Assembly (NCBI GenBank): GCA_023362775.1
Contig: JALMGJ010000003.1
Location: forward strand, 50,954,416 to 51,018,415
Direction of reading: 5' to 3'
Length of the DNA: 64,000 bases
Origin: Charina bottae
Taxonomy: Eukaryota; Chordata; Lepidosauria; Squamata; Charinaidae
Positions within the stretch are counted from its first letter, which is position 1. The number at the start of each line of letters is the position of its first letter. The notes below the pieces were generated by a model. It was not told the DNA's origin and ran no database searches. It was given only the letters and a program-made list of their open reading frames with translations. A program made the position numbers and the translations under genes. Positions 45,011 to 56,869 of this stretch are shown here, piece after piece.

Positions 45011-48000
45011 CAGTTCCTGATTATTTCATAGTGATGTCTGTGTAGTTTTGTTGATAACAATATGGAAGTAATTTGCTACTGCCTTCTGTCAGAATGCTTT
45101 TTTGGTTTCCCAGTCTAGCCTTTACCCTTGTATTTTCTGGTGGTCTCTTATCTAAGTTTTATCTTGCTTAGCTTTTGAGATTGGCCAAGGTTGGCTCCTT
45201 GCTGCTAGCTAGCTAGATTCATTCATTCATTCATTCATTCATTCATTCATTCATTCATTCATTCATTCATTCATTCATTCATTTTCTATGACTGCCCATC
45301 TCCCCCTCAAAGAGGGACTCTGGGAGGTTTACAACCATAAGCTGGACATTTGAACTTTAGAAAGGCAGATTCCAGTTGAATATGGAATGGGGGGGGGCTT
45401 CCTAAGAGCATTTCAATTATGGATTAATTACCTAGAGCAGGATAGGCTCCTCTTTAGTGGATCCTCCACTTTTCTGATTTGGAGTTTTTTTAAAAAAAAA
45501 TTAAGTAAAAGTGGAAGCTAGTTAATCATCTGTCAGGACTGTTTTAGTTAGCATTCTTACACTGAACAGAGGCTTGGATTTCATTGCCTAAAAGTCCCCT
45601 TTCAACTCCATGTTTGTGTGAACGTTTCTGTTGCTTTCTTACAATTTGCTTCATAAAGCTTTTGATCATTCTGCAAAATGAAGCTATCAGAAAAGTGTAG
45701 AATGTTCATCCATCTGTAATTTATTATCCCCATACTGCTGGAATGGGACCTTTTTATATATGCAAAATAAGTATTAATTAAAGAATAATATGGTAAGGTT
45801 TACACAGAATTGGGAGGATATTCTAATGACCTAAAATAAATTGACAGGGTAAAGACAACAACAAAATGGTATGGCATAGTAGTGATCCATAATAATTGGA
45901 CTAGTGCCAGAATATTACTATCACACCTGAAGAAAACTAAATTAGAAATTAACCATATTTTCACTGCTTTCTCTGAAAGTACCTTTTCACTTCTTTCTTT
46001 TCTATTATAAACTGATAAACTTAAAGGTTGTGAGAAAAAAACAGGCTTACATATGAAAATCTACAAAATTATGACTTAAAAAGAAATTGGTTTAGATAAG
46101 TTTTCTTGACAAGAATATCTCTGGGTAGACTCTGTTGCTTCTTCGCTTCCTTGTTCCATATATTTATGTGTAAGCAAGAGAGTAGTTCATGTGCAGTGCT
46201 ACTGTCACAGACCATAATTCCAAGGGAAAAGTGTCATATAGCTTTATTAAGTGATGCCAACAGAGCTGGTATTTCTTTTAACCTATTTTATCCTCTGTGG
46301 AGATATTGCTTTCTGGTTTGATGTGTTGCGTTCCCTGCTTAAAGCATTTCAGTACTTGAGAAGCTGCAGCTGTTCTCCTGGAAAGATCTATCACCAAAAG
46401 GCCTAAACTAACTCTGAATGTTTTCATTGACTTTTCTGATCTACCAACTTGAGTTAAAAGCATCATTTTATTTTCCTGTCATTCCATTTCACTTTTGTGA
46501 AAAAATTCAAGACATATAAGCTCCCTTAGGTGACAGTTCCCGCATGATGCTGTCACTCTAAGCTAGACCATATTGAATTCTGTCATTGAATGAGAGACAA
46601 AATGAAATGCATTGAGGTGTAAAATTTGACTTCTTGTTCTTTTTTATCAGTATCATATCAGGCTATTAGTAGCTATGACTTCAAAAGCAACGCATTTTAC
46701 TCTTTCAACATGCTGCAGCTAAACTACATGAACCATAAATAAAGCGCATCAACAAGTTTTTACACTGTGTACAACAGCAGTGTTTTTAATTAGCCTCAGA
46801 GGTGATACAACTAAATATCATTGATTTCTTAAACAATGAATTATTAGGAAAAAGTTAAAATAGTTTTGAAAATACTGTGTCCTTTAAACCCAAATACTAA
46901 TTTTTCAAACTTCATTGTTTTATTTCCAGTGTGTTTTCCACAGTTAAATTAAGTTTTTCTTAATGCATCTTCTGCACATATTTTGGGATATAGTTTTAGA
47001 AGATTTCCTTTTATTTCTTCATTGCAATCCTGAGCCTAAACTAAGTTAGCATTACATTTAGATAAAACAGTAAAACATTTCCTCCTCATCCTAGCTCCAT
47101 GACCCCACAAGCATTCAACTCCCAAAGGGGAGACATAAATTGCATTACTGTATTGCCCTTTTTATTGTTTGATGTATGAAGCAAAGTTGAAGTTGACTAT
47201 AGAGGCAGCTGTTCATCTTTCTTCTTGATTGAGGAGAAGTGAAAGGCACAATAAATAGCAAAGAAAAAGAAAAAGATTCAGCCTGAGATCATGGATATTT
47301 GAAACAACTTTAGTGATAAGAGCCATAAAATTATTTCACAACTAGGGTAGATATGAAATAGAATAAATAAAATCTAATTTTCATGTGGAAAAGAAAAAAC
47401 GAACTTTCTTGTATCATTTAATTCAGTATCACCTTCATGTTAATAAACTCCTGTAAGGAAAGTCCATTGCTATGTCTGCTAAGCCAGCCAGTGATACAAA
47501 ATCTTCAAAAATTTCAAATATTAATTTATGGCAATCTTTAATTCTTCATACCAAACGTTTTACATATACTTTGATATTTTTATCCCCAGTGCAACAAAAG
47601 CTGTGCTAGTTATTCTGTGCCTCATTTACTTTTAACACTTACTGAGGAAAAATGAGTTAGTGATCAGTGTAACAACATAGGATTCAAATTGTAAGTGTAG
47701 AGTAGTCATATTATGTATCATCAAAACACAGAAAACACATTGCTATAAAATGGACAAAAATGCAGCTTTTTGTATGTTTATCTAAAAATGTATATACTGT
47801 AAGGTACATAGACATCAGTACTATAAGGTAAATAGTATAAGTCTCACCACAGTAGATCACATGGTGATCATGTGACTTGTTTGGTATCTAGATACTGACT
47901 TGTTGATGAACAACATCAAGTCCTTTCCTCTCCTATCTCAAGCTTATTTTTATCTGTACTCTGGATGAAAAAATTATTGAAATAAAAAACATTTCCCTGT

Positions 48001-48520
48001 AAATTAGGATGAATGGCCATCCTATCTAAGCCTATTTCTGATATGGGATTTGAGCTCTCACCGATTATCCCCCCCCCCCCCCCCCGTACAGCTAGTGTTT
48101 TTTCTTCTTACAGTTGGTTTGGCCATATCTATAATGATGAAATTAGATCATTATTTTATCATGTAATTTCTTTGGCAAAGCAAAGTGTAATAAAATTATA
48201 TAACCTCTCTGAGAAAAGGCCAGTTTCATAAAGTTTTGCAGATTCGTTGTCTAATTAACTCCTGGTCTTTTGAAAAACATATTCTTTTTTAAAAAAAAAA
48301 AATTCTGGAATACAAATAGACAATATTTACAACCATGTAAGATTATTATTTTTGTCTTACAGGCAAAAATGTAGTGATATGTGTTGGCTTAACAGAAATT
48401 GACTGACTGCACTGGATATTTTTAGTAACTAACGCAGCACCTCTGCACATGTTTATTCAGTCGTAAGTCCCTTGGTAGAGTTAGTGCTGTTAATTGAGCT
48501 AGAGAATTCCTTCCAAGCTA
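45011..48520. other. Unique AT-rich DNA with (ATTC)n and L2 tail
   Basis: (ATTC)n at 45219-45282 is followed by an L2-type 3' tail ('ctgcccatctccccctc', 'gggactctggg'; to about 45345). A run of 17 C lies at 48069-48085. No gene was found in the remainder, which is AT-rich. Confidence 0.5.
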
Positions 48521-48900
48521 TAGTTTGACCGAGCTCAGAAGAGTTCTTATCCAGCTGCGCTGGTTAACAACCCATTTCCAGATATATTCAAGGTGGCAGT
48601 TAATCAGGGCTGTGCATTCAGAAGGGTGGTTCACAATCTGTATTAGTGTGTGCAAAGTCCCCCTGTATCATTTGGGATGCTCATGGGGGTGCTTTGAATT
48701 GTTCTTAAGGGCCAGCTAGGGAAACAAAGCAGCTGGGACAGCTTTGATACAGTCACCCCTACCCAAGTCCTACAGATTACAATTTTTCAAACCCTAAATG
48801 TCTTGGGATCAAAATACCTACAAGATTGAAAGCTCCTGCTTAATACTTCTTGGCTCTAGGACAGCTAGAGAGGTTTCTGACTGATCCATACCTTTTGAAG
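48521..48900 (+). pseudogene. Possible L2-type LINE fragment
   Basis: An open frame from 48525 reads LIQLRWLTTHFQIYSR, which resembles the 'LHWLPV..RI.FK' C-terminal motif of L2/CR1 proteins. Nothing else can be confirmed. Boundaries and identity are uncertain. Confidence 0.3.
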
Positions 48901-49029
48901 TCAGTCAACATGGAACTGAGTCTGTTTGTTGCCTGCTTCTCTTCGTGGGATTCCTCACCATCTGACTATCTTTCATCTCCAGCTGTAATTTCCCCCAGCT
49001 TTTCCTGGCTTTATTTTGTTGTATATATA

Positions 49030-49677
49030 CATTTATTTGCAATCATAGGTTTTAGCAAAATTCATATAAAATTACAACAATCCCTATCAGTTCAATATAT
49101 CCCCTGTAATATTAACAGTACTAATTGTCAACATCTGCTTTCATATCTTCCTTGCAGCCATTGCAAACAATGCAACTTGTTTAGTCACATGTTCATCAAC
49201 ATCGGTCAACAGAAAATAGATTTTTTCTTCTAAACTAGAATGTTGCAGTTGGATTAACAAAGGCATGATGAATCTAGCTCTAGGTTCCTGACATTTTGCA
49301 AAATAATAAGTAATGGCTCAAATCTTCCACCTGTGAGTTATTACAAATGCATAATCGGTGTATAGTTGGTAATTCTTTATATCTTCCATCTAAATAGGCT
49401 GTTGGCGTTGTTTGAAAATGAAGTTCTGTGAAAGCTTGTTTCAGGGAATGGGATGTAAGAGACTGTAAATAATATGGCATTCATTGTCCATCTTTAAAAG
49501 ATCGCAACCACTTGACCAACTTAAGCTTACATATCTGCTCTCTATCTTGTCTAAAATCTTTAAAAAATAAATAGTCCTTCAACAGTGTTTGGTAATTCAT
49601 GTCATTCAACAGTTCCTGATCTAGCGATAATTGTGAAAATAGTTTTAGACACAAATTCATCCATCTATTACTGTTAA
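49030..49677 (-). pseudogene. Vingi-like LINE, 3' part
   Basis: C-terminal remnant of the LINE whose RT lies at 53000-54000, minus strand. Readable parts are KLFSQLSLDQELLNDMNYQTLLKD, KLVKWLRSFKDG (49670-49490) and, in the neighbouring frame, RLCICNNSQVEDLSHYLLFC (about 49345-49290), a Cys/His pattern that recurs in the copy at about 56970-57040. It is interrupted at 49678 by BovB, and several stops disable it. Confidence 0.65.
49667..49677. repeat. BovB target-site duplication, left copy
   Basis: ATTACTGTTAA here and at 52897-52907. The perfect match shows that BovB inserted into the Vingi-like LINE. Confidence 0.88.
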
Positions 49678-52600
49678 CTCCAGCAAAGGAGATCGTTACC
49701 TTGTCGTGGTGCTGGAGCTTGAGCACCTCAATGAAACAATGAGCTAAACCGTGAAGGGACACCCGAGACGGGAAGGTCGTGGCAGAGAGGTCAGACTAAA
49801 TACGATCCCTGGGGAAGGTAATGGCAACCCACCCCAGTATTCTTGCCATGAAAACATGGATCAGTACAACCAAAGATATGTCGGTATACCATCGGAAGAT
49901 GGGACTCCCAGGTCGGAAGATGGTCAAAATGCTACTGGGGAGGAACAGAGGATACGTTCAACTAGCCCCAGATGTGATGACGCAGCTAGCTCAAAGCCGA
50001 AAGGACGGCTAGCGGCCGACGGTGCTGGTGGTGAACGACGAATCCGATGTTCTAAAGATCAACACACCATAGGAACCTGGAATGTAAGATCTATGAGCCA
50101 GGGCAAATTGGATGTGGTTATAGGTGAGATGTCAAGATTAAATATAGACATTTTAGGTGTCAGTGAACTGAAATGGACTGGGATGGGCCACTTCACATCA
50201 GATGACCACCAGATCTACTACTGTGGACAAGAGGACCACAGAAGAAATGGAGTAGCCTTCATAATTAATAATAAAGTGGCTAAAGCAGTGCTTGGATACA
50301 ATCCAAAAAACAATAGAATGATCTCAATTCGAATTCAGGGTAAGCCATTTAACATCACAGTGATCCAAATATACGCCCCAACCACAGATGCTGAAGAAGC
50401 AGAAGTAGATCAGTTCTATGAGGATCTGCAGCACCTACTCGATAATACACCAAAAAGAGATGTTATTTTCATTACAGGAGACTGGAATGCTAAGGTGGGT
50501 AGTCAGACGACACCTGGAATTACAGGCAAGCATGGTCTGGGAGAACAAAATGAAGCAGGACATAGGCTGATAGAATTTTGCCAAGACAACTCACTGTGCA
50601 TAACAAACACTCTCTTCCAACAACCTAAAAGACGACTTTATACATGGACTTCACCAGATGGTCGACACCGAAATCAGATTGACTACATCCTTTGCAGCCA
50701 AAGGTGGCGGACATCTATACAGTCGGTAAAAACAAGACCTGGAGCTGACTGTAGTTCAGATCACGAACTTCTTATTGCAAAATTTAGAATCAGACTAAAG
50801 AGAATAGGGAAGACCCACAGATCAGTTAGATATGAGCTCACTAATATTCCTAAGGAATATGCAGTGGAGGTGAAGAATAGATTTAAGGGACTAGATTTAG
50901 TAGATAGGGTCCCAGAAGAACTATGGACAGACGTTCGCAACATTGTTCAGGAGGCGGCAACAAAAAACGTCCCAAAGAAAAAGAAAACCAAGAAGGCAAG
51001 ATGGCTGTCTGCTGAAACACTGGAAGTAGCCCAAGAAAGAAGGAAAGCAAAAGGCAACAGTGATAGGGGGAGATATGCCCAATTAAATGCAAAATTCCAG
51101 AGGTTAGCCAGAAGAGATAAGGAATTATTTTTAAACAAGCAATGTGCGGAAGTGGAAGAAGACAATAGAATAGGAAGGACAAGAGATCTCTTCCAGAAAA
51201 TTAGAAACATCGGAGGTAAATTCCAGGCAAAAATGGGTATGATCAAAAACAAAGATGGTAAGGACCTAACAGAAGCAGAAGAGATCAAGAAAAGGTGGCA
51301 AGAATATACGGAAGATCTGTATAGGAAGGATAATAATATTGGAGATAGCTTTGACGGTGTGGTCAGTGAGTTAGAGCCAGACATCCTGAAGAGTGAGGTT
51401 GAATGGGCCTTAAGAAGCATTGCTAATAACAAGGCAGCAGGAGACGACGGTATCCCAGCTGAACTGTTTAAAATCTTGCAAGATGATGCTGTCAAGGTGA
51501 TGCATGCCATATGCCAGCAAATTTGGAAAACACAAGAATGGCCATCAGATTGGAAAAAATCAACTTATATCCCCATACCAAAAAAGGGAAGCACTAAAGA
51601 ATGTTCAAACTATCGAACAGTGGCACTTATTTCACATGCCAGTAAGGTAATGCTCAAGATCTTGCAAGGTAGACTCCAGCAATTCATGGAGCGAGAATTG
51701 CCAGATGTACAAGCTGGGTTTAGAAAAGGCAGAGGAACTAGAGACCAAATTGCCAATATCCGCTGGATAATGGAGAAAGCCAGGGAATTTCAGAAAAACA
51801 TCTATTTCTGTTTTATTGACTATTCTAAAGCCTTTGACTGTGTGGATCATAACAAATTGTGGCAAGTTCTTGGTGGTATGGGGATACCAAGTCATCTTGT
51901 CTGCCTCCTGAGGAATCTGTATAACGACCAAGTAGCAACGGTAAGAACAGAGCACGGAACAACGGACTGGTTTAAGATTGGGAAAGGAGTACGGCAGGGC
52001 TGTATACTCTCACCCTACCTATTCAACCTGTACGCAGAACACATCATGCGACATGCTGGGCTTGAGGAATCCAAGGCTGGAGTTAAAATCGCTGGAAGAA
52101 ACATTAACAATCTCAGATATGCAGATGATACCACTTTGATGGATGAAAGCGAGGAGGAATTGAGGAGCCTTATGACGAAGGTGAAAGAAGAAAGTGCAAA
52201 AGCTGGGTTGCAGTTAAACCTCAAAAAAACCAAGATTATGGCAACGAGCTTGATTGATGACTGGCAAATAGAGGGAGAAAAAGTGGAGGCAGTGACAGAC
52301 TTTGTATTTCTAGGTGCAAAGATTACTTCAGACGCTGACTACAGCCAGGAAATCAGAAGGCGTCTACTTCTTGGGAGGAGAGCAATGGCAAATCTTGATA
52401 AAATAGTTAAGAGCAGAGACATCACACTGACAACAAAGGTCCGCATAGTTAAAGCAATGGTATTCCCTGTAGTAACCTATGGCTGTGAGAGCTGGACCAT
52501 AAGGAAGGCTGAGCGAAGGAAGATAGATGCTTTTGAACTGTGGTGTTGGAGGAAAATTCTGAGAGTGCCTTGGACTGCAAGAAGATCAAACCAGTCCATA

Positions 52601-52896
52601 CTCCAGGAAATCAAGCCAGACTGCTCACTTGAGGGAATGATATTAAAGGCAAAACTGAAGTACTTTAGCCACATAATGAGAAGACAGGATACCCTGGAGA
52701 AGAAGCTGATGCTAGGAAAAGTGGAAGGCAAAAGGAAGAGGGGCCGACCAAGGGCAAGATGGATGGATGATATTCTGGAGGTGACAGACTCAACCATTGG
52801 GGAGCTGGGGATGGTGACGGCTGACAGAAAGCTCTGGCGTGGACTGGTCCATGAAGTCACGAAGAGTCGGAAACGACTGAACGAATAAACAACAAA
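49678..52896 (+). mobile_element. Full-length BovB LINE (RTE clade)
   Basis: 3.2 kb, the usual full length of BovB, flanked by an 11-bp duplication. The 5' leader carries 'ggcaacccaccccagtattc' (about 49822-49842) and 'ttgccatgaaaa', sequences typical of BovB 5' ends, and the 3' end reads GAGTCGGAAACGACTGAACG plus 'aataaacaacaaa'. BovB is known for its patchy distribution between squamates and ruminants, attributed to horizontal transfer. Its only ORF is intact here. The Sauria SINEs in this window share the GAGTCGGAxACGACT end. Confidence 0.93.
49751..52888 (+). CDS. BovB endonuclease-reverse transcriptase, intact
   Basis: A single uninterrupted ORF of 1045 codons. The endonuclease has TWNVRSM (residues 109-115), SELKW (Glu at 139), GDWNAKVG (Asp at 244, Asn at 246) and SSDHELL (Asp-His at 337-338). 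RT motifs follow: AGDDGIPAELF, CSNYRTVALISH, QAGFRKGRGT, CFIDYSKAFDCVDH, GVRQGCILSPYLFNLY and the catalytic YADD at 790-793. After the thumb come YGCESWTIRKAERRK and KRKRGRPRARWMDDI near the C-terminus. The protein would nick target DNA and copy its own RNA there, and could also act on SINE RNAs with a matching tail. All catalytic residues I looked for are present. Translation may start at a later Met (such as 49856) because the first 35 residues are poorly conserved. Confidence 0.93.
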   Translation: MKGHPRREGRGREVRLNTIPGEGNGNPPQYSCHENMDQYNQRYVGIPSEDGTPRSEDGQNATGEEQRIRSTSPRCDDAASSKPKGRLAADGAGGERRIRCSKDQHTIGTWNVRSMSQGKLDVVIGEMSRLNIDILGVSELKWTGMGHFTSDDHQIYYCGQEDHRRNGVAFIINNKVAKAVLGYNPKNNRMISIRIQGKPFNITVIQIYAPTTDAEEAEVDQFYEDLQHLLDNTPKRDVIFITGDWNAKVGSQTTPGITGKHGLGEQNEAGHRLIEFCQDNSLCITNTLFQQPKRRLYTWTSPDGRHRNQIDYILCSQRWRTSIQSVKTRPGADCSSDHELLIAKFRIRLKRIGKTHRSVRYELTNIPKEYAVEVKNRFKGLDLVDRVPEELWTDVRNIVQEAATKNVPKKKKTKKARWLSAETLEVAQERRKAKGNSDRGRYAQLNAKFQRLARRDKELFLNKQCAEVEEDNRIGRTRDLFQKIRNIGGKFQAKMGMIKNKDGKDLTEAEEIKKRWQEYTEDLYRKDNNIGDSFDGVVSELEPDILKSEVEWALRSIANNKAAGDDGIPAELFKILQDDAVKVMHAICQQIWKTQEWPSDWKKSTYIPIPKKGSTKECSNYRTVALISHASKVMLKILQGRLQQFMERELPDVQAGFRKGRGTRDQIANIRWIMEKAREFQKNIYFCFIDYSKAFDCVDHNKLWQVLGGMGIPSHLVCLLRNLYNDQVATVRTEHGTTDWFKIGKGVRQGCILSPYLFNLYAEHIMRHAGLEESKAGVKIAGRNINNLRYADDTTLMDESEEELRSLMTKVKEESAKAGLQLNLKKTKIMATSLIDDWQIEGEKVEAVTDFVFLGAKITSDADYSQEIRRRLLLGRRAMANLDKIVKSRDITLTTKVRIVKAMVFPVVTYGCESWTIRKAERRKIDAFELWCWRKILRVPWTARRSNQSILQEIKPDCSLEGMILKAKLKYFSHIMRRQDTLEKKLMLGKVEGKRKRGRPRARWMDDILEVTDSTIGELGMVTADRKLWRGLVHEVTKSRKRLNE

Positions 52897-52907
52897 ATTA
52901 CTGTTAA

Positions 52908-55156
52908 ATTGTTCGTGGAGGCATTGTTTTGCCAAATAAGTATTGAGCATGAGGACTAGTCTCCTATAATATAACATTGTTGCTTTCTTTACCCTTATAT
53001 TGATTGACAGAAGGACCACTTTTAATCTCAACATTATTGCTGATCTCATGGCCGTTCTTGTTGATGCTATGTGTGTTTTCCATGATAGTGTTTCAGTAAA
53101 CTGGATACCCAAATACTTAAATGTCCTCACTCATCCTGTCTCCTTATCATCTAGTGTCCATGAATGTCTCTTTGGTCTTTTAGTCAATACTACTACCTTA
53201 GTTTTGGAATAATTTATCTGTACGCATTCTTTCCTAGAATATTTGCCAAATTCTGTCAGGATTCTTCTCATTCCAATTAATATTGTCGACATAAGTACCA
53301 TGTCATCTGCATACAGTAATACAGGGACCTTACTACTTCCAATGGATGGAGCATAACAGGAGGGACTATTAAGCTCTTCTACAATGTTGTTTATATAAAA
53401 ATTAAAAAGGAAGGGAGTCAGTATGCAGCCCTGGCGGATATCTTTTGTAGTTTTAATCTGCTGTGTTAGGGAGCCACTCTGGTTTATCTGTACTTGCATG
53501 TAAGTATCTTCATATAATTTATATATTAGGTAAAGTAATCTTCTATCCATATCAGTAGCTAAAATTTCTCCCATAATTTTCCTCTGTTTATTGTATCAAA
53601 GGCAGATTATAAGTCAATAAATGCTGCATATAGGCATTTTGAGGGGCCATTCATTAATTTGTGAATCAGATGTTGGAAAGTAAAACACTGGTCTATAGTG
53701 CTATGTCCCTTTCTGAAGCCTGCCTGTTCTGCTAAAATCTACCTAGTATCTGCCCAATCAATCAATCAATCAATCAATCTGTTTAAAAGATATCTTGTAT
53801 ATAACTTACACCCTATGTCAATAAGACATATGGGGCAAAAATTAGCGGTGTTTGTGGAATCTCCTTTTTTATATATTGGAATTACTATACTGTTTTTCCA
53901 ACCTGCAGGGATTCGCCCAGTGGCACTGATATAAGTAAACAAGGAGGTGAGCATAGGAGCCCACCAATCAATCAGGGAGTGCCTTAAAAATTTCTGACGG
54001 TAACATCTCCTCTCCTGGGGCTTGCCTTGTCTGTTGTGAAATTAGTAACTTCTGCAGCAGTTACTGGGGGCCATTGTAATGATGTTTTTAATATATCTGT
54101 ACCTATTAACTGTTGGTTTGATATTCTAATATCCTCAAATTTATTTTTAAAGTAAGCTATCCAAACTTCAGGTGAAATCTGTGCTTCTATTATTACTTTT
54201 ATTTCTCTCTGGCCTAGGGAAACTAGTTCCCAGAATTTTATATCATTATTTTGTAAACATGCCAGTCTTAATTCTTGCCACTGTTTTTTATAGTAGTCTT
54301 CTTTACTCTTCCTTATCAGTGCTTGATATTTTCAGAGTGTATCCCTCACTGACTCTACCCTGCCAAATGATTTATCCTTCTTAAATTGTCTGACTAATCT
54401 AGCCAGTTCCTTTCTTTCATGTCTACATTCACGATTAAACCATGAAATTCTGGTATCAGTCCTTTTCCCTTGCCATGGTTTATACACCAGAGGTTTAAGA
54501 TTGCCAACCACATCCTCATATATGATATTTGCATTTTCTGGTTTTTGAGTAAGTGTATGTAACCCTCTGCTGTAGCATTGTTGGACTGTATAGCGCTGAT
54601 CTTACAACCTCAGCCAAGGGGGATGCCCACTTTAATAGTTTCTGATTCTTAATAGTGCCTTCTTTATTGTGACTCTCTTGTGCTATGTTATTTCCACATA
54701 TCCACACTAAGTCCGAGCCAAGTGGTAAGTGATCTCTGCTCTATCTATAATATCAAAGCACTGTACTAATGGGATCAATGAGGGAGATATGAATATATAA
54801 TCAACAACAGCTCCCCCTCTGTGGCTGACTGATGTATAACAACCCCCAGATTGATCCCATTGTGATCCATGTAAACTAACCATTTGTAGTTTATACATTA
54901 ATTTAAGTAGTTCTAGTCCACGCTTGTTCTGGATCTTATCGTGTGACATATGGCCCAGAGGGAAAATGTCCTCCATTTCAAAAAAGGCTTTATCCTTTAA
55001 GTTCAATATTTCCAAACCTCGGCCGATCCTAGCATTAAAATCCCCACAAATAATTAAATCTACACTTGTGGGATGAGGTAACACATATCAGCTAATGACT
55101 GTTCCAGGTTATCCCAATTTACCTGTTGTCTAGGTAGCACATACATGTTAACACAT
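52908..55156 (-). pseudogene. Vingi-like LINE, endonuclease and RT part
   Basis: Minus strand, in element order: endonuclease with LIICGDFNARIGRG and VVDYIFISPS (55084-54707), a poorly preserved linker, then RT with AGWKNSIVIPIYKKGD (about 53930), LLYLIYKLYEDTYMQVQ, RQGCILTPFLFNFYINN and LLYADDMVLMS (53574-53131), then FKYLGIQFTETLSWKTH (53120-53070). Family: the RLL.LIY.LY..T..QV, LYADDMVL and KRPKRHSW motifs fit Vingi-type LINEs of the I group. Stops and frameshifts make it inactive. BovB has inserted after the RT, and an L2 cuts the 5' side at about 55157. An (ATCA)n run at 53757-53778 lies within it. Confidence 0.75.
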
Positions 55157-55850
55157 ATTATTTATTTATTTATTTATTATTTAAATTTGTATCACCGCCC
55201 ATCTCCTCCGCACCTGGGGACTCTGGGCGTTTCACAATAATAAAATAAGATAAAAATATAAAATTACAGCCACAATAATTTACATATAAAATCCAAACAA
55301 AAAGATGTTAATAATAAGGCGGGTTTCATGGCGCCAGTCACTCCCAAGAGGAACTATTGGCATTCCCGTCCCAAGCCAGGCGGCAGAACCAGGTCTTCAG
55401 GTCTTTCTGGAAGGTCGGGAGTGAAGAAACTCGCCTCAGCTCCAGGGGCAAGATATTCCAAAGGGCGGGTGCTACTGCAGAGAAGGCATGCCTCCTGGAT
55501 CCCGCTAGATGGAACTATTTAGCCGATGGGATCCTTAGCATACCCTCTCTGCATGACCGAGTGGGGCGGGTCGATGTTCCGGGGATGAGACGGTCCCTCA
55601 GGTAACCTGGTCCCATGCCATGTAGGGCTTTAAAGGTGATAACCAACACCTTGAATTGGACCCGGAAGCAAACTGGTACCCAATGCAGCTCGCGCAGCAG
55701 AGGTGTTACATGGGCCGATCTTACAGCACCCATAACTGTCCGCGCGGCCGCATTCTGGACCAGCTGAAGCTTCCGGATACTCTTCAAGGGTAGCCCCATG
55801 TAGAGCGCATTGCAGTAGTCTATATGGGAGATGACAGATGATATTAACAT
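55157..55850 (-). mobile_element. 5'-truncated L2 LINE
   Basis: Minus strand. It begins with HIDYCNALYMGLP, then LQLVQNAAARTVMG, HVTPLLRELHWVPV and ALHGMGPGYL (open to 55515). It ends in the L2 3' region ('ggggactctgggcg' complement, about 55215) and the AAAT-type tail at 55157-55180. Only the C-terminal part of the RT protein is present, so it is a typical truncated insertion. It lies in the Vingi-like LINE. No TSD could be fixed with certainty. Confidence 0.8.
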
Positions 55851-55887
55851 TCTCCCTTTAGATTTGAGTCTCAGTATTTGAATTTCA

Positions 55888-56049
55888 AATACAACAGTGT
55901 TCCACGTGCGTCGTGCCGGTCACACGACCATGGAAGCGTCTTCGGACAGTGCTGGCTCTTCGGCTAACAAACGGAGATGAGCATCGGCCCCTAGAGTCGG
56001 ACACGACTGCAGAAATGTGCGGGGGAACCTTTACTTTACTTTTTTTTTA
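55888..56049 (+). mobile_element. 5'-truncated Sauria-type SINE
   Basis: Only the 3' half of the family is present ('acaacagtgttccacg', GGCTCTTCGGCTAACAAACG, GAGTCGGACACGACT, tail 'cctttactttactttttt'). Perfect 12-bp duplication, ATTTGAATTTCA, at 55876-55887 and 56050-56061. The tRNA promoter is missing, so this copy could not be transcribed by pol III. Confidence 0.82.
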
Positions 56050-56424
56050 ATTTGAATTTCATCTAAATACAACCCACAATAAAAACAGGATCAATTGTAC
56101 CATGTCTGTTAATGTGTGTAAAGGTATATAAATTGTGGGTTTAAATGTTAGTTACATTTTAATTTTAACTGAAATTTTAATTCTGTTGTAAATATTGTTA
56201 CTGGCTGTTTTAGGTGATTTTTAAAATAAAAACAAGGAAAGGGGATACAAGTATTTAAATAAATAAATAATATTTACTGTTTGTAGATAATAGTATAGAA
56301 AACCTTTCAAGTTGCAAATTTCTTTTTAAAAAACAACAAAGTTCCTGCTTCTCTGTTTACTCTGAGCAAATTCTGGACTAGAGGGAAAGTAATAGAGCCA
56401 TGCTATACATTCTTTGTTTTTCCA

Positions 56425-56560
56425 CAGTAGTTTTTGGTTTTCCCAGTAGTAATGTACGGCTGTGAGAGTTGGACCATAAGGAAGGCTAAGCGCCGAAGAA
56501 TTGATGCTTTCGAACTGTGGTGCTGGATAAGACTCCTAAGAGTCCCTGTTATGCTCTCTA
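56425..56560 (+). pseudogene. BovB RT fragment
   Basis: Reads VFPVVMYGCESWTIRKAKRRRIDAFELWCWIRLLRVPV, i.e. the post-RT segment of BovB (compare 52460-52570 in the intact copy). It is a small internal piece with no 3' tail visible, with several substitutions relative to the intact copy. It is probably an old copy or a rearrangement. Confidence 0.8.
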
Positions 56561-56869
56561 GTGTTAGGCACAAAATAGAGATGAATATTGGCTATGATGT
56601 AGAAAATTTATGGCTGTGCTCCAAAGCTTTGGCTTTTTAAAGAAGATAAAATGTGTGGTTTCTCTTAAAATTGTATAAGTGGGATCTGTGCTGTTAAACT
56701 GTGTCCTATTCCTTAACAAAAGATTTATGTATTTATTTATTTGTTTGTCAAATTTATATAGCCTCACGGGAAGTGACTCTGATATGTTGATGTGGTTCAG
56801 CTCCTAGCACTCCTAGTTTCTATAGCCACTAGTGCAAATCATTGAGTAGCACTTCATATTGAAGTCCTG

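Noticed and set aside
50947..51510. Minus-strand frame of 187 codons within BovB
   Set aside because: Antisense to the intact BovB ORF with no known motif; a composition artefact.
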